NCBI RefSeq assembly: GCF_003182135.1
Contig: NZ_QGTL01000018.1
Coordinates: 62,001-126,000 of the forward strand
DNA length: 64,000 nucleotides
Direction of reading: 5' to 3'
Origin: Nocardia neocaledoniensis
Lineage (GTDB): Bacteria; Actinomycetota; Actinomycetes; Mycobacteriales; Mycobacteriaceae
Shown here: one piece after another, positions 18,551-27,759 of the stretch
How positions within the stretch are numbered: position 1 is the stretch's first letter
Layout: each line of letters begins with the position of its first letter
Notes under the pieces: generated by a model
What the model saw: the letters and a program-made list of their open reading frames with translations, nothing else
The model's database searches: none
What the model was told of the DNA's origin: nothing
Position numbers and translations under genes: made by a program

Positions 18551-18624
18551 CGAGACGGTTCGTCTCGCTTCGATGTCATCAAGGATGCCGCGCAGTCGAA
18601 CACTTGTCAAGACGGAACGTCTCG
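18551..18624. promoter_or_regulatory. twin palindromic operators between SDR and TetR genes
   Basis: Two 17-bp palindromes lie in the divergent promoter region: CGAGACGGTTCGTCTCG (18551-18567) and CAAGACGGAACGTCTCG (18608-18624). They share the arms AGACG...CGTCT, differ mainly in the central triplet, and are 57 bp apart centre to centre. The second lies 14 bp upstream of the TAGACT -10 hexamer (18638-18643) of the TetR gene. The arrangement is typical of a TetR dimer controlling both its own and the SDR promoter. Confidence 0.75.
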
Positions 18625-18650
18625 TTTTATTTCGGGCTAGACTCGCGCCC

Positions 18651-19247
18651 ATGGCACGCACCCCGGACAGCACCCGTCGCAGCGAACGCTCCCGCGCGGC
18701 GATCCTGAGCGCGACCCGCGAACTCGTCGGCGAGGTCGCCTACGCGAAGCTGACCATCGAGGCCATCGCCGCCCGCGCCGGCGTCGGCAAGCAGACGATC
18801 TACCGGTGGTGGCCGTCCAAGGGCGCGGTGGTCTTCGACGCGATCCTCGCGCAGAGCGAAGACGCCGAGGGCGCCATCGAGCTGCCGGACACCGGCGACC
18901 TCGCCGCCGATCTGAAGACGGTGCTGCGCGCCACGGTCGCGGAATTCGCCGACCCGGCCTTCGACGCGCCCCTGCGCGCGGTGCTCACCGAGGTCGTCAA
19001 CGACCCGGGACTCGCCGCGCAGTATCGCGAGCAGCTGGAACAGCCGGTGCACGCCGCCAAAGTGCGACGGCTGGCGAAGGCACGGAGCGCGGGCCAGATC
19101 CGAGCCGACGCCGATCTGGATCTGATGGTCGACCTGCTCTACGGACCGATCACCCAGCGCTGGTTACCGCGCTCCGGCCCGCTGGACACCGCGTTCGCCG
19201 ATGCCCTGGTCGACGCGGTCCTGCGGGCCTTCGCCCCGACGGACTAG
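18651..19247 (+). CDS. TetR/AcrR family transcriptional regulator
   Basis: The 198-residue repressor has a typical TetR helix-turn-helix ([40 protein letters not shown], residues ~12-57) and a C-terminal ligand/dimer domain of the TetR_C_11 type ([21 protein letters not shown]). The ATG at 18651 is supported by a TAGACT hexamer 7 nt upstream, implying a leaderless transcript. It probably represses itself and the divergent SDR through the twin palindromes. Its stop codon shares the CTAG palindrome with the convergent hpt stop. Confidence 0.93.
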   Translation: MARTPDSTRRSERSRAAILSATRELVGEVAYAKLTIEAIAARAGVGKQTIYRWWPSKGAVVFDAILAQSEDAEGAIELPDTGDLAADLKTVLRATVAEFADPAFDAPLRAVLTEVVNDPGLAAQYREQLEQPVHAAKVRRLAKARSAGQIRADADLDLMVDLLYGPITQRWLPRSGPLDTAFADALVDAVLRAFAPTD

Positions 19248-19795
19248 GAGTAGACCTTCGGGTCGAGGGTGCCGATGTAGGGCAGGTCGCGGTAGCGCTC
19301 GGCGTAGTCGAGGCCGTAGCCGACGACGAACTCGTTCGGGATGTCGAAGCCCACGTGCGCGACCTCGACGGGGGTGCGCAGCGCGTCGGGCTTGCGCAGC
19401 AGGGTCACCACCTCCAGCGAGGCGGGGTTGCGGGTGGCCAGGTTGCGCAGCAGCCAGGACAGCGTCAGACCGGAGTCGATGATGTCCTCGACGATCAGCA
19501 CATTGCGCCCGGCGATGTCCTTGTCCAGGTCCTTCATGATGCGCACGACACCGGAGGACGAGGTGGACGACCCGTAGGACGACACGGCCATGAACTCGAG
19601 CTGCGTCGGGATCGGCAGGGCCCTGGCGAAATCGGTCATGAAGAAGATCGCGCCCTTGAGGACACCGATCAGCAGGAGGTCGCCTTCAGGCGCGTCCGGC
19701 GGATAACGCTTGGCGACCAGCTCGGCGAGTTCCTCGATCTTGGCCTTGATCTGGTCTTCGGTGATCAGCACCGAAGCGATGTCGTCTCCGTACAC
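19244..19795 (-). CDS. hpt: hypoxanthine phosphoribosyltransferase
   Basis: Hpt salvages hypoxanthine and guanine with PRPP to IMP and GMP in the cytosol. The 183-residue protein has the PRPP-binding motif [14 protein letters not shown] (about residues 98-111), the [15 protein letters not shown] region (about 47-61) and the flexible-loop SSYGSST. It starts with GTG at 19795. The gene sits 21 bp after tilS in the same operon as the upstream metalloprotease and dacB genes, the order seen in M. tuberculosis Rv3624c-Rv3627c. Confidence 0.96.
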   Translation of the reverse strand: MYGDDIASVLITEDQIKAKIEELAELVAKRYPPDAPEGDLLLIGVLKGAIFFMTDFARALPIPTQLEFMAVSSYGSSTSSSGVVRIMKDLDKDIAGRNVLIVEDIIDSGLTLSWLLRNLATRNPASLEVVTLLRKPDALRTPVEVAHVGFDIPNEFVVGYGLDYAERYRDLPYIGTLDPKVYS

Positions 19796-19816
19796 GGAAG
19801 TGGGTGTCCCTTCGTG

Positions 19817-20953
19817 TTATGTGGCATCGAGACGCGGCTGCGCGCGTACCGTCAGCGTGCCATGCTCGCGCGCCACGACCAACCTGTGGTCCCTGCCGCC
19901 ACCCGCGACGGCGACCCCGCCCTGGCCCCGCCAGTCGCTCACCAGCTCGTCGATCGCCTGTAAATGGGCGTTCAGCAACCCGCTGACCCCTTGTTCGGCG
20001 AGCCACGCCCGGATCGTCCTGCGGCGCAGGGCCGCGGGCGCAGTGGCCAGGATCTCGATCGAGAGCGTCGGGCGATCGGTGTCGGCGGGGCCACTGCCTC
20101 CGGTGGTCTCCGATGGCGCGCCGGTGCCGGGAGGGCGGCAACTCCCGGGCTCTCCGGCGGCCACCGCCTCGCGAGAGCCGTCGGCGCGCCCCCGCCCCGG
20201 TTGCGCGCGGGTGCCCTCGCCGCACGATCTCGCCGCGCGCAGCAGGTCGGCGGCCAGCGCGTCGAGGACCTCCCCGTCGTCGCGCAATTGATCCGCGGTG
20301 CGGGCGAGCGCCTGCGCCACACCGCCCCCGAGCACGGCCTCCAGCAGCGGCAACACCTCGGTCCGCACCCGGACCCTGGTGTACGCCGGATCGAGATTGT
20401 GCGGGTCCTCCCAGGGTTCGATTCCCAGGTCCGCGCACATCTGCCGGGTCTGTGCCCGCCGCACCCCGAGCAACGGCCGCCCCCACGGCTCGTTCCAGGC
20501 CGCCATCCCCTGAATCGACCGCCCACCCGACCCGCGCGCCAGCCCGAGCAGCACAGTCTCGGCCTGGTCATCGAGGGTGTGCCCGAGGAGCACCGGCCGC
20601 CCCGCCCGCACGGATTCCAGCGCCGCGTACCGCGCCGCCCGCGCCGCCGCCTCCGCTCCCCCGTTCCGCCCGACCTCGACCGGCACGACGACCGCGTCAA
20701 TACAGCCCAGCGCCAGCGCCTGCGCGGCGGCCCCCGCGGCCACCTCGCCCGAGCCGGGTTGCAGCTGATGATCGACCACCACGGCCGTCACATCGCCCGC
20801 CTCGACGACAGCGGCCGCGAGCAGGGCCAGCGAATCGGCCCCACCCGACAGCCCGACGACAACGGGCATCCGCCCGCCCCGCGCGGTCACCCATTCGCGC
20901 ACGCCGCGGCGCACCGCCAGCACCGCCGCCGTCTCGGGCAGTCGCACCGTCAT
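19817..20953 (-). CDS. tilS: tRNA(Ile)-lysidine synthetase
   Basis: TilS attaches lysine to C34 of the AUA-reading tRNA-Ile using ATP. The 378-residue protein shows the N-type PP-loop GLSGGADSLALLAA (about residues 34-47), VVVDHQLQPGS, the HTLDDQAETVLLGLARGSG motif (about 124-142) and the RVRVRTEVLP region. Between the catalytic half and the C-terminal helical part there is a ~45-residue Gly/Pro/Arg-rich insert (about 245-290) that is not conserved. It starts 4 bp downstream of the metalloprotease gene and is essential in most bacteria. Confidence 0.94.
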   Translation of the reverse strand: MTVRLPETAAVLAVRRGVREWVTARGGRMPVVVGLSGGADSLALLAAAVVEAGDVTAVVVDHQLQPGSGEVAAGAAAQALALGCIDAVVVPVEVGRNGGAEAAARAARYAALESVRAGRPVLLGHTLDDQAETVLLGLARGSGGRSIQGMAAWNEPWGRPLLGVRRAQTRQMCADLGIEPWEDPHNLDPAYTRVRVRTEVLPLLEAVLGGGVAQALARTADQLRDDGEVLDALAADLLRAARSCGEGTRAQPGRGRADGSREAVAAGEPGSCRPPGTGAPSETTGGSGPADTDRPTLSIEILATAPAALRRRTIRAWLAEQGVSGLLNAHLQAIDELVSDWRGQGGVAVAGGGRDHRLVVAREHGTLTVRAQPRLDAT

Positions 20954-20957
20954 CGCC

Positions 20958-22022
20958 CTACAGCACCCGGGCGATCCACCGCTCCGGGTGATCCACCTCG
21001 TCGAGACGCGGCAGTGTCTCCGCGTTCGTCCACACCGTGTTGAACTCCGCGACGCCCACCCGCTCGACCACCGCGTCGACGAACTTCTTGCCGCGCACGT
21101 ACTGCGCGACCTTCGCGTCCACCCCGAGCAGCGCGCGCAGCAGCCGCTGGATGGGGTTGGTCGGCTTCTTTCTGCGCTGGTCGAAGGCCGCGCGGATGTC
21201 GGCGACCGTGGGCACCACCGCGGGTCCGACGGCGTCCATCACATGATCGGCGTGCCCTTCGAGCAGGGTGCCGAGCATCAGCAGCCGGTCGAGCGCCTCC
21301 CGCTGCGGCGGCGCCTGCGCGGCGCGCAGCAGGCCGACGACGCCGCGGCTGTTGGGATCGTCGGCGTTCTCACCGGTGCGCCGGGCCTTCACCTCGTTGA
21401 GCAGGCGGCCGAGCAGCTCGCTCATCGGTTCCTCGCCGACCTCGCTGAGGATGTCGACATTGGTGCGCATGTAGTCGGCCAGCCACGGCGCCGAGGAGAA
21501 CTGCACCCGGTGGGTCACCTCGTGCAGGCAGACCCACAGCCGGAAGTCCGACGGGTCGACGCCGAGCGCCCGCTCGACGTGCAGGATGTTGGGCGCCACC
21601 AGCAGCAGCGTGCCGTCCGCGCCGGTGAACGGGTCGTACTGGCCGAGGATCGCGGTCGACAGGAAGGCCAGCATGGTCCCGGCCTGGACGCCCGCCGGTT
21701 TACCGACGAGCTTGCCGGTGGCGCTGGTGGCCTCGGTGCCGGTGAGCACGGCCATCGAATCCGCGGCGGCCGAGATCCAGCCCGCCCGGTCGACGATCCT
21801 GGCCTCGGGCACCGGCCGGTCGTCGAGCAGCCCGCTCACCTCGCGCACCGGACCTTCGGCCCGCACCGAGGCCTCGGCCAGTTCGGCGACGATCTGTTCG
21901 GCGATCCGGCGTGAGGTGCGCGGTCCGGCGGGCGCGAGCACGGCGCCGGTGCGGGCGGCCAGCCGCCAGTCCACCGCGCCGCTGAAACCGGAATTCGTGC
22001 GCTTGTCCTCGGTCATCGCCAC
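20958..22022 (-). CDS. zinc-dependent metalloprotease, DUF2342 / F420-associated family
   Basis: The ~354-residue protein contains the zincin motif HEVTH in [20 protein letters not shown] (about 160-179) and matches the conserved actinobacterial DUF2342 family (Rv3626c in M. tuberculosis), often called coenzyme-F420-biosynthesis-associated from genome co-occurrence. The activity and substrate are not established. It starts with GTG at 22022 or the ATG at 22016 two codons in, only 6 bp after dacB. A C-terminal RWIAR-type segment is normal for the family. Confidence 0.88.
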   Translation of the reverse strand: MAMTEDKRTNSGFSGAVDWRLAARTGAVLAPAGPRTSRRIAEQIVAELAEASVRAEGPVREVSGLLDDRPVPEARIVDRAGWISAAADSMAVLTGTEATSATGKLVGKPAGVQAGTMLAFLSTAILGQYDPFTGADGTLLLVAPNILHVERALGVDPSDFRLWVCLHEVTHRVQFSSAPWLADYMRTNVDILSEVGEEPMSELLGRLLNEVKARRTGENADDPNSRGVVGLLRAAQAPPQREALDRLLMLGTLLEGHADHVMDAVGPAVVPTVADIRAAFDQRRKKPTNPIQRLLRALLGVDAKVAQYVRGKKFVDAVVERVGVAEFNTVWTNAETLPRLDEVDHPERWIARVL

Positions 22023-22028
22023 CCGCTC

Positions 22029-23477
22029 TCAGTTGCAACCGCAGTCGCGCAGGGCGCCCGCCACCGCGTCGAGGGCGGGCCTGCTGACCTCCGGCAGCCG
22101 GTCGTTGGACATGAGCGCGAAGGTCAATACCCGGCCGTCACGGTCGAGCACATACCCGACCAACGCGCTGGCGACGCTCAGAGTTCCGGTCTTGGCCCGC
22201 ACCCACCCCGCGCCCTGGCGGTTCTGGGTGACGAAGCGCGGTGCGAGCGTGCCGGTGCCGCCTGCGACGGGCAGGTCGTCGAGCAGCGGCGCGAGAGCCG
22301 CTGCGCGCGGATCGGTTTCGGGCCTGGCCTGGGTGCCGGCCGGGACGACGGCGGCGGCGCCGGTGGGCTCGGCGGCGGTGGCCACGATCGAGTCGAGCAG
22401 CCGCGGCGGCACCCGATCGTCGACGGACAGGCCGCTGTTGTCGGCCAGATGCAGTCCGCTGACATCGAATCCGGCGCTGCTCAGCGCGGCGGCGGTGGCC
22501 GCCACGGCGCCGGCGAAGGAGGCCTCGTGCCCGGTGGCCACGGCCAGTTCGCGGCCGATGGTCTCGGCGAGCACGTTGTCGGAGTGGATCATCATGTCGT
22601 GCAGGCGGACTCGCAGCGGCGCCGACTCCACCTTCGCGATCTCGACGCCGGTGCGGTCGGCCGGGCCGACCCGGACCGCGCCCGGATCGACGCCGAGCGC
22701 CGCGGCCAGCGCCCGGCCCGCGTCCAGCGCGGGGGTCGAGGTGCGCGGCGAGTAGTCGGCGGTGTGATCGAAGCGGCCGCCGTCGAGCATGATCGGCTCG
22801 ATCGGGGTGATCGAGCCCTCGGGGATGTCGATCGGATCCCAGCCCGAGGCCAGGGTCGGACCGGTGTAGGCGGTGGTGTCGACGACGATCGCGCTGACCT
22901 GCCTGCCCGCGGCCTTCACCTGGGCCGCCAGATCGGCGATCCGGGCGCCGTCGGTGTAGTAGCCGCCGTCGGTGGTGTTGGTCAGAGTCGGGTCGCCCCC
23001 GGCCACGAGCACCAGCTCGCCGGGCGCGCCCGCGAGGACCTTGGTGGCCACCCGCTGATCGTCGGGCAGGGTGAGCAGCGCGGCGGCCGTCAGCATGATC
23101 TTGGCCGTCGACGACGGGATCATCGGCTTGGCGGGGTCCTGGCTCCACAGCACCGTGCCGCTGGTGGGATCGGTCACCTGTCCGGCGAACGCGCCCAGAT
23201 CGGGGCTGCCGACCACCGGCGCGAGCGCGGCGGCGATCCCGGCCACCGTGGGCGCGGGCGCGTCGGATCGGGCCGGGGCGACCGCGGCGCCCGGCAGGTC
23301 GGTGCTCGGCGCGTCCGCGATCGTGAGCCCGCCGTGCCGGAACTCCGGCGTCCACGGCTTGGCGATCGCGGCGAAACCCCCGGCGATCAGCAACAACGCC
23401 ACCACCACCGCGGACAGCCAGATCCAGCGGGTCCCGCGCGAGCGCGGTCCCGAATTCTCATCGCTTCGACCGATCAC
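22029..23477 (-). CDS. dacB: D-alanyl-D-alanine carboxypeptidase/endopeptidase (PBP4 type)
   Basis: This exported low-molecular-weight penicillin-binding protein trims or cleaves peptidoglycan cross-links. The 482-residue product has an N-terminal membrane anchor or signal (about residues 18-38), the active-site SxxK in SSTAKIM, SDN in HSDNVLAE and KTG in RAKTGTLS, the set that defines family S13. The C-terminus ends GALRDCGCN. The start is GTG at 23477. It heads the dacB-metalloprotease-tilS-hpt operon and is divergent from ppa, as in mycobacteria (Rv3627c). Confidence 0.94.
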   Translation of the reverse strand: MIGRSDENSGPRSRGTRWIWLSAVVVALLLIAGGFAAIAKPWTPEFRHGGLTIADAPSTDLPGAAVAPARSDAPAPTVAGIAAALAPVVGSPDLGAFAGQVTDPTSGTVLWSQDPAKPMIPSSTAKIMLTAAALLTLPDDQRVATKVLAGAPGELVLVAGGDPTLTNTTDGGYYTDGARIADLAAQVKAAGRQVSAIVVDTTAYTGPTLASGWDPIDIPEGSITPIEPIMLDGGRFDHTADYSPRTSTPALDAGRALAAALGVDPGAVRVGPADRTGVEIAKVESAPLRVRLHDMMIHSDNVLAETIGRELAVATGHEASFAGAVAATAAALSSAGFDVSGLHLADNSGLSVDDRVPPRLLDSIVATAAEPTGAAAVVPAGTQARPETDPRAAALAPLLDDLPVAGGTGTLAPRFVTQNRQGAGWVRAKTGTLSVASALVGYVLDRDGRVLTFALMSNDRLPEVSRPALDAVAGALRDCGCN

Positions 23478-23639
23478 GCCCGTCGCTCTCCCTCAACGCC
23501 GTCCGACACTGCTCGACTGCGCGCCTTGGCCGCCTGCCGCACCGGTGTACCAGCACACCACACTATCCTCGTTGCGCAACGGTTCCCCAGAACGATCTGG
23601 CGATTCGGCTACGACAAGCACTCGAAGCAAGGAGATGGC

Positions 23640-24128
23640 GTGGAGTTCGACGTCACCATCGAGATCCCGAAGGGTTCTCGGAACAAGTACGAGGTCGATC
23701 ACGAGAGCGGCCGGGTCAAGCTCGACCGGTACCTGTACACCTCCATGGGCTACCCGGCCGACTACGGCTTCATCGAGAACACCCTCGGCGAGGACGGCGA
23801 TCCGCTGGACGCGCTGGTGCTGCTGCCGGAGTCGGTGTTCCCCGGTGTGATCGTCGAGGCGCGTCCGGTCGGCGTGTACCGCATGACCGACGAGGCGGGC
23901 GGCGACGACAAGGTGCTGTGCGTGCCCGCGGGCGACCCCCGCTGGGATCACATCCAGGACCTGTCCGACGTCTCGGAGTTCGAGCTGTCCGCGATCAAGC
24001 ACTTCTTCGAGCGGTACAAGGATCTCGAGCCGGGCAAGTACGTCCAGGGTTCGGAGTGGCTGAACCGCGCCGAGGCCGAGAAGATCATCGACGAGTCCTT
24101 CGCGCGGCTGAAGGAATCCGGCCACTGA
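23640..24128 (+). CDS. ppa: inorganic pyrophosphatase
   Basis: Family I soluble pyrophosphatase hydrolyses PPi to phosphate and so drives biosynthesis. The 162-residue protein begins [19 protein letters not shown], contains [25 protein letters not shown] with the metal-binding DGDPLD, and [11 protein letters not shown] near the C-terminus; the length equals that of the M. tuberculosis enzyme. The GTG start at 23640 follows AAGGAG at a good spacing, so the much longer open frame upstream is only antisense to dacB. A strong terminator follows. Confidence 0.97.
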   Translation: MEFDVTIEIPKGSRNKYEVDHESGRVKLDRYLYTSMGYPADYGFIENTLGEDGDPLDALVLLPESVFPGVIVEARPVGVYRMTDEAGGDDKVLCVPAGDPRWDHIQDLSDVSEFELSAIKHFFERYKDLEPGKYVQGSEWLNRAEAEKIIDESFARLKESGH

Positions 24129-24145
24129 GCCGAGCTCGTACGAAA

Positions 24146-24180
24146 AACGGGAAGTCCGAACCTGGTTCGGGCTTCCCGTT
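24146..24180 (+). terminator. intrinsic terminator of ppa
   Basis: A 17-bp stem (AACGGGAAGTCCGAACC with its complement, one mismatch) and a single-base loop begins 17 bp after the ppa stop, followed by a T-containing stretch. Such a long stem is a clear terminator; 24181-24321 holds nothing else recognisable. Confidence 0.8.
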
Positions 24181-24321
24181 CTCGTTACCCGGTCCGGGCC
24201 GCCGACCCCCCGGCGACGACGCGGCTCGCCTGCGCGAATACCGGTGTACGTAACCCAATCTATCGCGTGAACACATGTGTTCGCCACCGCCGCAACCCGA
24301 TTCGGGCCCGCGATGATGCCA

Positions 24322-27285
24322 CTATGACGCCGCGATGATGTCGCGGCGGGCACGCAGGGCGGCGAGGTGGTCGTGCAGCAGCGCCATCACCGGCGCCTCC
24401 AGCTCGGCGTCGAGGCGCTCGTGGGTGAGATGGGGGTCCTGCATCGACTCGAACGCCTCGGCCGCCGCGAGGAACGACTCCTCCGCCGCGGCGGGCCTGC
24501 CGATCGCCTGCTTGATCAGCCCCTGCAGCACCAGGACCCGCGCCCGGGTGAGCGGACCGATGGCCCGGGTGAGCACCTCGATCGCCTCGTCGACCACGGG
24601 CTCGGCCTCCGGCGCCCGGCCCGCCATCAACAGCACGTGCGCCAGCCGGGACAGCGCCCAGCCCAGCCGCAGTTCGATGCCGCCGACCCGCGCCGAGGCC
24701 ACGGCCTCCGTGCACAGCCGCACGCCCTCGGCCGTCTCGCCCTGATAGACCAGCGTGACGCCGAGTTCGTGGGTCGCCATCACCTCGAGCGACCGATTGC
24801 CCAGCTCGGCCGCCATCGCCTTGGCCGTGATCGCGCGTTCGCGGGCCGCCGCGTACTCGCCCGCGTCGGAGAGCGTCTTCACCTCGTGCACCAGGCAGGC
24901 GCATTCGATGGCGCGGTCGCCGATCCGCCTGGCCAGCCGGATCGCCCTCGCCGAATGCGCGAGCGGCGCGGCCGTCTCGGTGCCGCGCCTGGTCGAGGAC
25001 GACAACAGCTGCGCGGCGAACGCGGTGAGCCTGGCGTCGCTGATGGTGCCGCGATCCAGCGACAGCGCGATCCGCTGGTGGTCGCGGCCCTGCCGCAGCG
25101 CGCCGAGCGAATAGGCGAACAGCGCGCCGAGGGCGACCCGCACCCGGCACTCCACCGAGCGGTCGCCGGTGCGCAGCGCGGCGTCGAGCAGTTCCTCCAG
25201 TGCCCGCGCGACTTCCAGGCAGTTCGCGCCGCCGTCGATGAGTTCGGCCGTGGCCCAGGCGATATCGGCGGCGGGAGCCAGCACCGGCCCGCCGGTCTGA
25301 GCGCACTGGCGATACAGCGAGACCAGGTTGTGGCGCTGCTCGACGAGCCAGGCCTGGGCGGCGTGCTCGTCGGCGAAACGGATACCCGGCGCCGTGGTCG
25401 GCCGCAGGTGCTCGGGCAGCCGGGTGCCCGGATTGCACACGGCCACCGTGTGTTTCACCGTCGCCAGGTAGAAGTCGAGCAGCCTGCGCAGCGCGGTGAG
25501 CGGCGGATCGGCCTGCCCGGTGGCCGGCAGTTCCCTGGCGAACAGGCGCAGCAGGTCGTGATAGGTGTAGCGCCCCGGCGCGGCGGTCTCGAGCAGGTTC
25601 AGATCGACCAGGTCCTCACACACCTGTTCGGCGTCGAGCACGTCGACGCCGAGGATCGCGGCCGCGCCCTCGGTGCAGATCTCGCCGACCTCGGGCACCG
25701 CGAGCATCCGGAAGGCCCGCGCGTGCCCGGCGTCGAGCTGGTCGTAGCTGATCCGGAAGGCCAGTTCCACGGCGAGTTCGCCGGTGCGCAGCACGCTGAG
25801 CCGCTGCTCGGTGTCGCGCAGCCGCTCGGCCAGGGTGTGCACGGTCCAGGCCGGGCGCGCGGCGAGCCTGGCCCCGACGATCCGCACGGCCAGCGGCAGC
25901 CCGCCGCACGCGCGCAGCACCGCCGCGACGGCCTCCGGTTCGGCGGCGATCCGGCACGCACCAGCGATACCGGCCAGCAGGCTGTGTGCCTCCGCGTCGG
26001 TGAGCACATCGAGGCGGACCGCGGTGTTGCCCGGCAGCTCGGGCAGCGCCGACCGGCTGGTGACCAGCACGGCCGATCCCGGCGTGCCAGGGATCAGCGG
26101 CGCGATCTGGTCCACCGAGCGGGCGTTGTCGAGAACGACGAGCACCCGCTTGCCGTCGAGCCTGCTGCGGAACTGGGCGGCGCGCTCCGCGGCGCCGCCC
26201 GCGAGCTCGCCCTCCGGCACGCCGAGCGCGCGCAGGAAGTCGCCGAGGGTGTCGGCGGCGGTGGCCCCGCCGGTCCGGTCGGCGGCGAAACCGTGCAGGT
26301 CGACGTGCAGCTGCCCGTCCGGGAACCGGTCACGAACCCGGTGCGCCACGTGCACGGCCAGTGCGCTCTTGCCGATGCCGCCCATGCCGCCGATCGTGCA
26401 CACCGGGACGCCGGTGCCGCCGGCGGTGAGCCGCTCGGCGAGCAGGTCGACCACATCGCCACGCCCGGTGAAGTCGACGACGTCGGCGGGCAGCTGGGCC
26501 ACGCGCTGCGTCGCCCGCGGTCGCGGCGACGTGGCAGGGGCCGCCAGTTCACCCGCGAGGATGCGGCGGTGCAGCTCGGCGAGCTCGGGCCCCGGCTCGA
26601 TGCCGAGCTGGTCGACCAGGTCGCGGCGGGTCTCGGCGTAGACGCGCAGCGCCTCGGCCTGCCTGCCGGAGTGGTAGAGCGCCGTCATCAGCAGGCCCCG
26701 CGGCCGCTCCCGCAGCGGGTGCTCGGCGCACAGCGGCGTGAGTTCGGCGACGGCCTCGGCGTAGCGGCCGCGCCGCAGGTCCAGTTCGGCGCGCTGTTCG
26801 AGCAGGAGCAGGCGCCGGTCGACGAGGTGGGCGCGCTGCCGGTCGGCGAAGGGGCCGGGCAGCCCGGCCAGTGGTGTTCCGGTCCAGTGCCGCAGGGCCG
26901 CGTCGACGACCTCGCGCGCGGTTCCCGGATCGCCGGAGTGCAGACCGGCCAGCAGTTCGTCGACCTGTTCGATGTCGACGCAGCCCGCGGGCACCCGCAG
27001 CGCGTAGCCGCCGCCGAGGGCCACCAGCACGCTGGGCGGCGCGCCCGCCGCGCGCTCGGGTTCGAGCACCCGGCGCAGGTGCAGGATGTGGTTGCGCAGC
27101 GCGCCGACGGCGCTGGCGGTGGGGTTCTCGCCCCAGACGTCGTCGATGAGTTCGTCGACGGTCGCCGATCGACCGGTCCGCAGCAGTAGCGCGGCCAGGA
27201 GAGCGCGCTGCTGCCGGGAACCGAGGTCGAGCTCGGTCCCGCCGCGCCAGGCACGGATCTCACCGAGCACGGCGAACTTCAGCAT
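24322..27285 (-). CDS. AfsR/SARP family transcriptional regulator with NB-ARC ATPase and TPR repeats
   Basis: The 987-residue regulator is built like Streptomyces AfsR. An OmpR-type winged helix (about 1-95, MLKFAVLGEIRAW... LGSRQQRALLAALLL) is followed by a bacterial transcriptional activator domain (about 97-245). An NB-ARC/STAND ATPase follows, with P-loop GGMGGIGKSA near residue 300, a VLVVLDNA Walker B and GLPLAVRIVGARL. The rest is a helical TPR-like region. Such proteins act as ATP-dependent switches over secondary-metabolism or morphogenesis genes. It is a single gene with no biosynthetic cluster adjacent; the nearest downstream target is unclear. ATG at 27285, TAG at 24322. Confidence 0.92.
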   Translation of the reverse strand: MLKFAVLGEIRAWRGGTELDLGSRQQRALLAALLLRTGRSATVDELIDDVWGENPTASAVGALRNHILHLRRVLEPERAAGAPPSVLVALGGGYALRVPAGCVDIEQVDELLAGLHSGDPGTAREVVDAALRHWTGTPLAGLPGPFADRQRAHLVDRRLLLLEQRAELDLRRGRYAEAVAELTPLCAEHPLRERPRGLLMTALYHSGRQAEALRVYAETRRDLVDQLGIEPGPELAELHRRILAGELAAPATSPRPRATQRVAQLPADVVDFTGRGDVVDLLAERLTAGGTGVPVCTIGGMGGIGKSALAVHVAHRVRDRFPDGQLHVDLHGFAADRTGGATAADTLGDFLRALGVPEGELAGGAAERAAQFRSRLDGKRVLVVLDNARSVDQIAPLIPGTPGSAVLVTSRSALPELPGNTAVRLDVLTDAEAHSLLAGIAGACRIAAEPEAVAAVLRACGGLPLAVRIVGARLAARPAWTVHTLAERLRDTEQRLSVLRTGELAVELAFRISYDQLDAGHARAFRMLAVPEVGEICTEGAAAILGVDVLDAEQVCEDLVDLNLLETAAPGRYTYHDLLRLFARELPATGQADPPLTALRRLLDFYLATVKHTVAVCNPGTRLPEHLRPTTAPGIRFADEHAAQAWLVEQRHNLVSLYRQCAQTGGPVLAPAADIAWATAELIDGGANCLEVARALEELLDAALRTGDRSVECRVRVALGALFAYSLGALRQGRDHQRIALSLDRGTISDARLTAFAAQLLSSSTRRGTETAAPLAHSARAIRLARRIGDRAIECACLVHEVKTLSDAGEYAAARERAITAKAMAAELGNRSLEVMATHELGVTLVYQGETAEGVRLCTEAVASARVGGIELRLGWALSRLAHVLLMAGRAPEAEPVVDEAIEVLTRAIGPLTRARVLVLQGLIKQAIGRPAAAEESFLAAAEAFESMQDPHLTHERLDAELEAPVMALLHDHLAALRARRDIIAAS

Positions 27286-27364
27286 GCGGACAAATCTCTC
27301 TCCGGGGGAACTCAGACCGACAATCTAGCCAATTGCCCAGGACCTGGTCCCACCGAACGCGAGA

Positions 27365-27395
27365 AGGGGCACCCGGCGCTGTGCCGGATGCCCCT
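27365..27395 (-). terminator. terminator of the small secreted protein gene
   Basis: A 13-bp stem (AGGGGCACCCGGC and complement, one mismatch) with a 5-nt loop lies 14 bp beyond the stop codon of the small secreted protein gene and upstream of the AfsR-like gene, so it isolates the two transcripts. Confidence 0.7.
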
Positions 27396-27408
27396 CCTCA
27401 CGCCGGGA

Positions 27409-27636
27409 CTAGTACCAGATGTAGAGGTCCCAGCCGTCCCAGTATTCGACGCACTCCCAGTAGTAGCCGCCGGTGTAGGACGACTCGCCGTCCGCCCGGC
27501 AGGCGGCGAGGGTCGCGTAGGTGCCGTAGTAGGTGCCCTCCGGTCCGGCGGACGCCGTGCCCGCGGCGACCGTCGACACCCCGGCGACGGTCGCCAGGGC
27601 CAGCAGTCCGGCGGCGATGGTGTTTTTGATGCGCAT
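27409..27636 (-). CDS. small secreted Tyr/Trp-rich protein
   Basis: The 75-residue precursor has a clean Sec signal peptide (basic start MRIKN, hydrophobic core, cleavage probably after AGTASA near residue 29). The predicted mature part is about 46 residues, acidic and extremely aromatic: nine Tyr and four Trp, with two Cys that could form a disulfide, ending in WDLYIWY. A strong AAGGAG precedes the ATG, and a perfect inverted repeat abuts it upstream. I do not recognise the family; small secreted proteins of this style are common in Nocardia and Streptomyces and usually uncharacterised. It could be a surface or signalling peptide. Confidence 0.8.
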   Translation of the reverse strand: MRIKNTIAAGLLALATVAGVSTVAAGTASAGPEGTYYGTYATLAACRADGESSYTGGYYWECVEYWDGWDLYIWY

Positions 27637-27650
27637 TTCGGGTACTCCTT

Positions 27651-27678
27651 AGCGTTCGTTTTCGACGTAACGAACGCT
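27651..27678. promoter_or_regulatory. perfect 10-bp inverted repeat adjacent to the ribosome site of the secreted-peptide gene
   Basis: AGCGTTCGTT and its exact complement AACGAACGCT are separated by 8 bp. On the minus strand the repeat ends directly at the AAGGAG of the 75-residue secreted protein gene. It may be an operator at the promoter or, if transcribed, a stem that touches the ribosome-binding site. Confidence 0.6.
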
Positions 27679-27759
27679 ATGGACCCGGGCGCTCCGAAAC
27701 AGCCACCCCTAGGGGGACTTTCACCCCACCATGGGCACTTCCACCTTCACCACCCCGGC

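Noticed and set aside
24260-25438. 392-residue alternative minus-strand frame at the AfsR 3' end
   Set aside because: It overlaps the TPR region in another frame and is Arg/Ala/Gly-rich shadow sequence.
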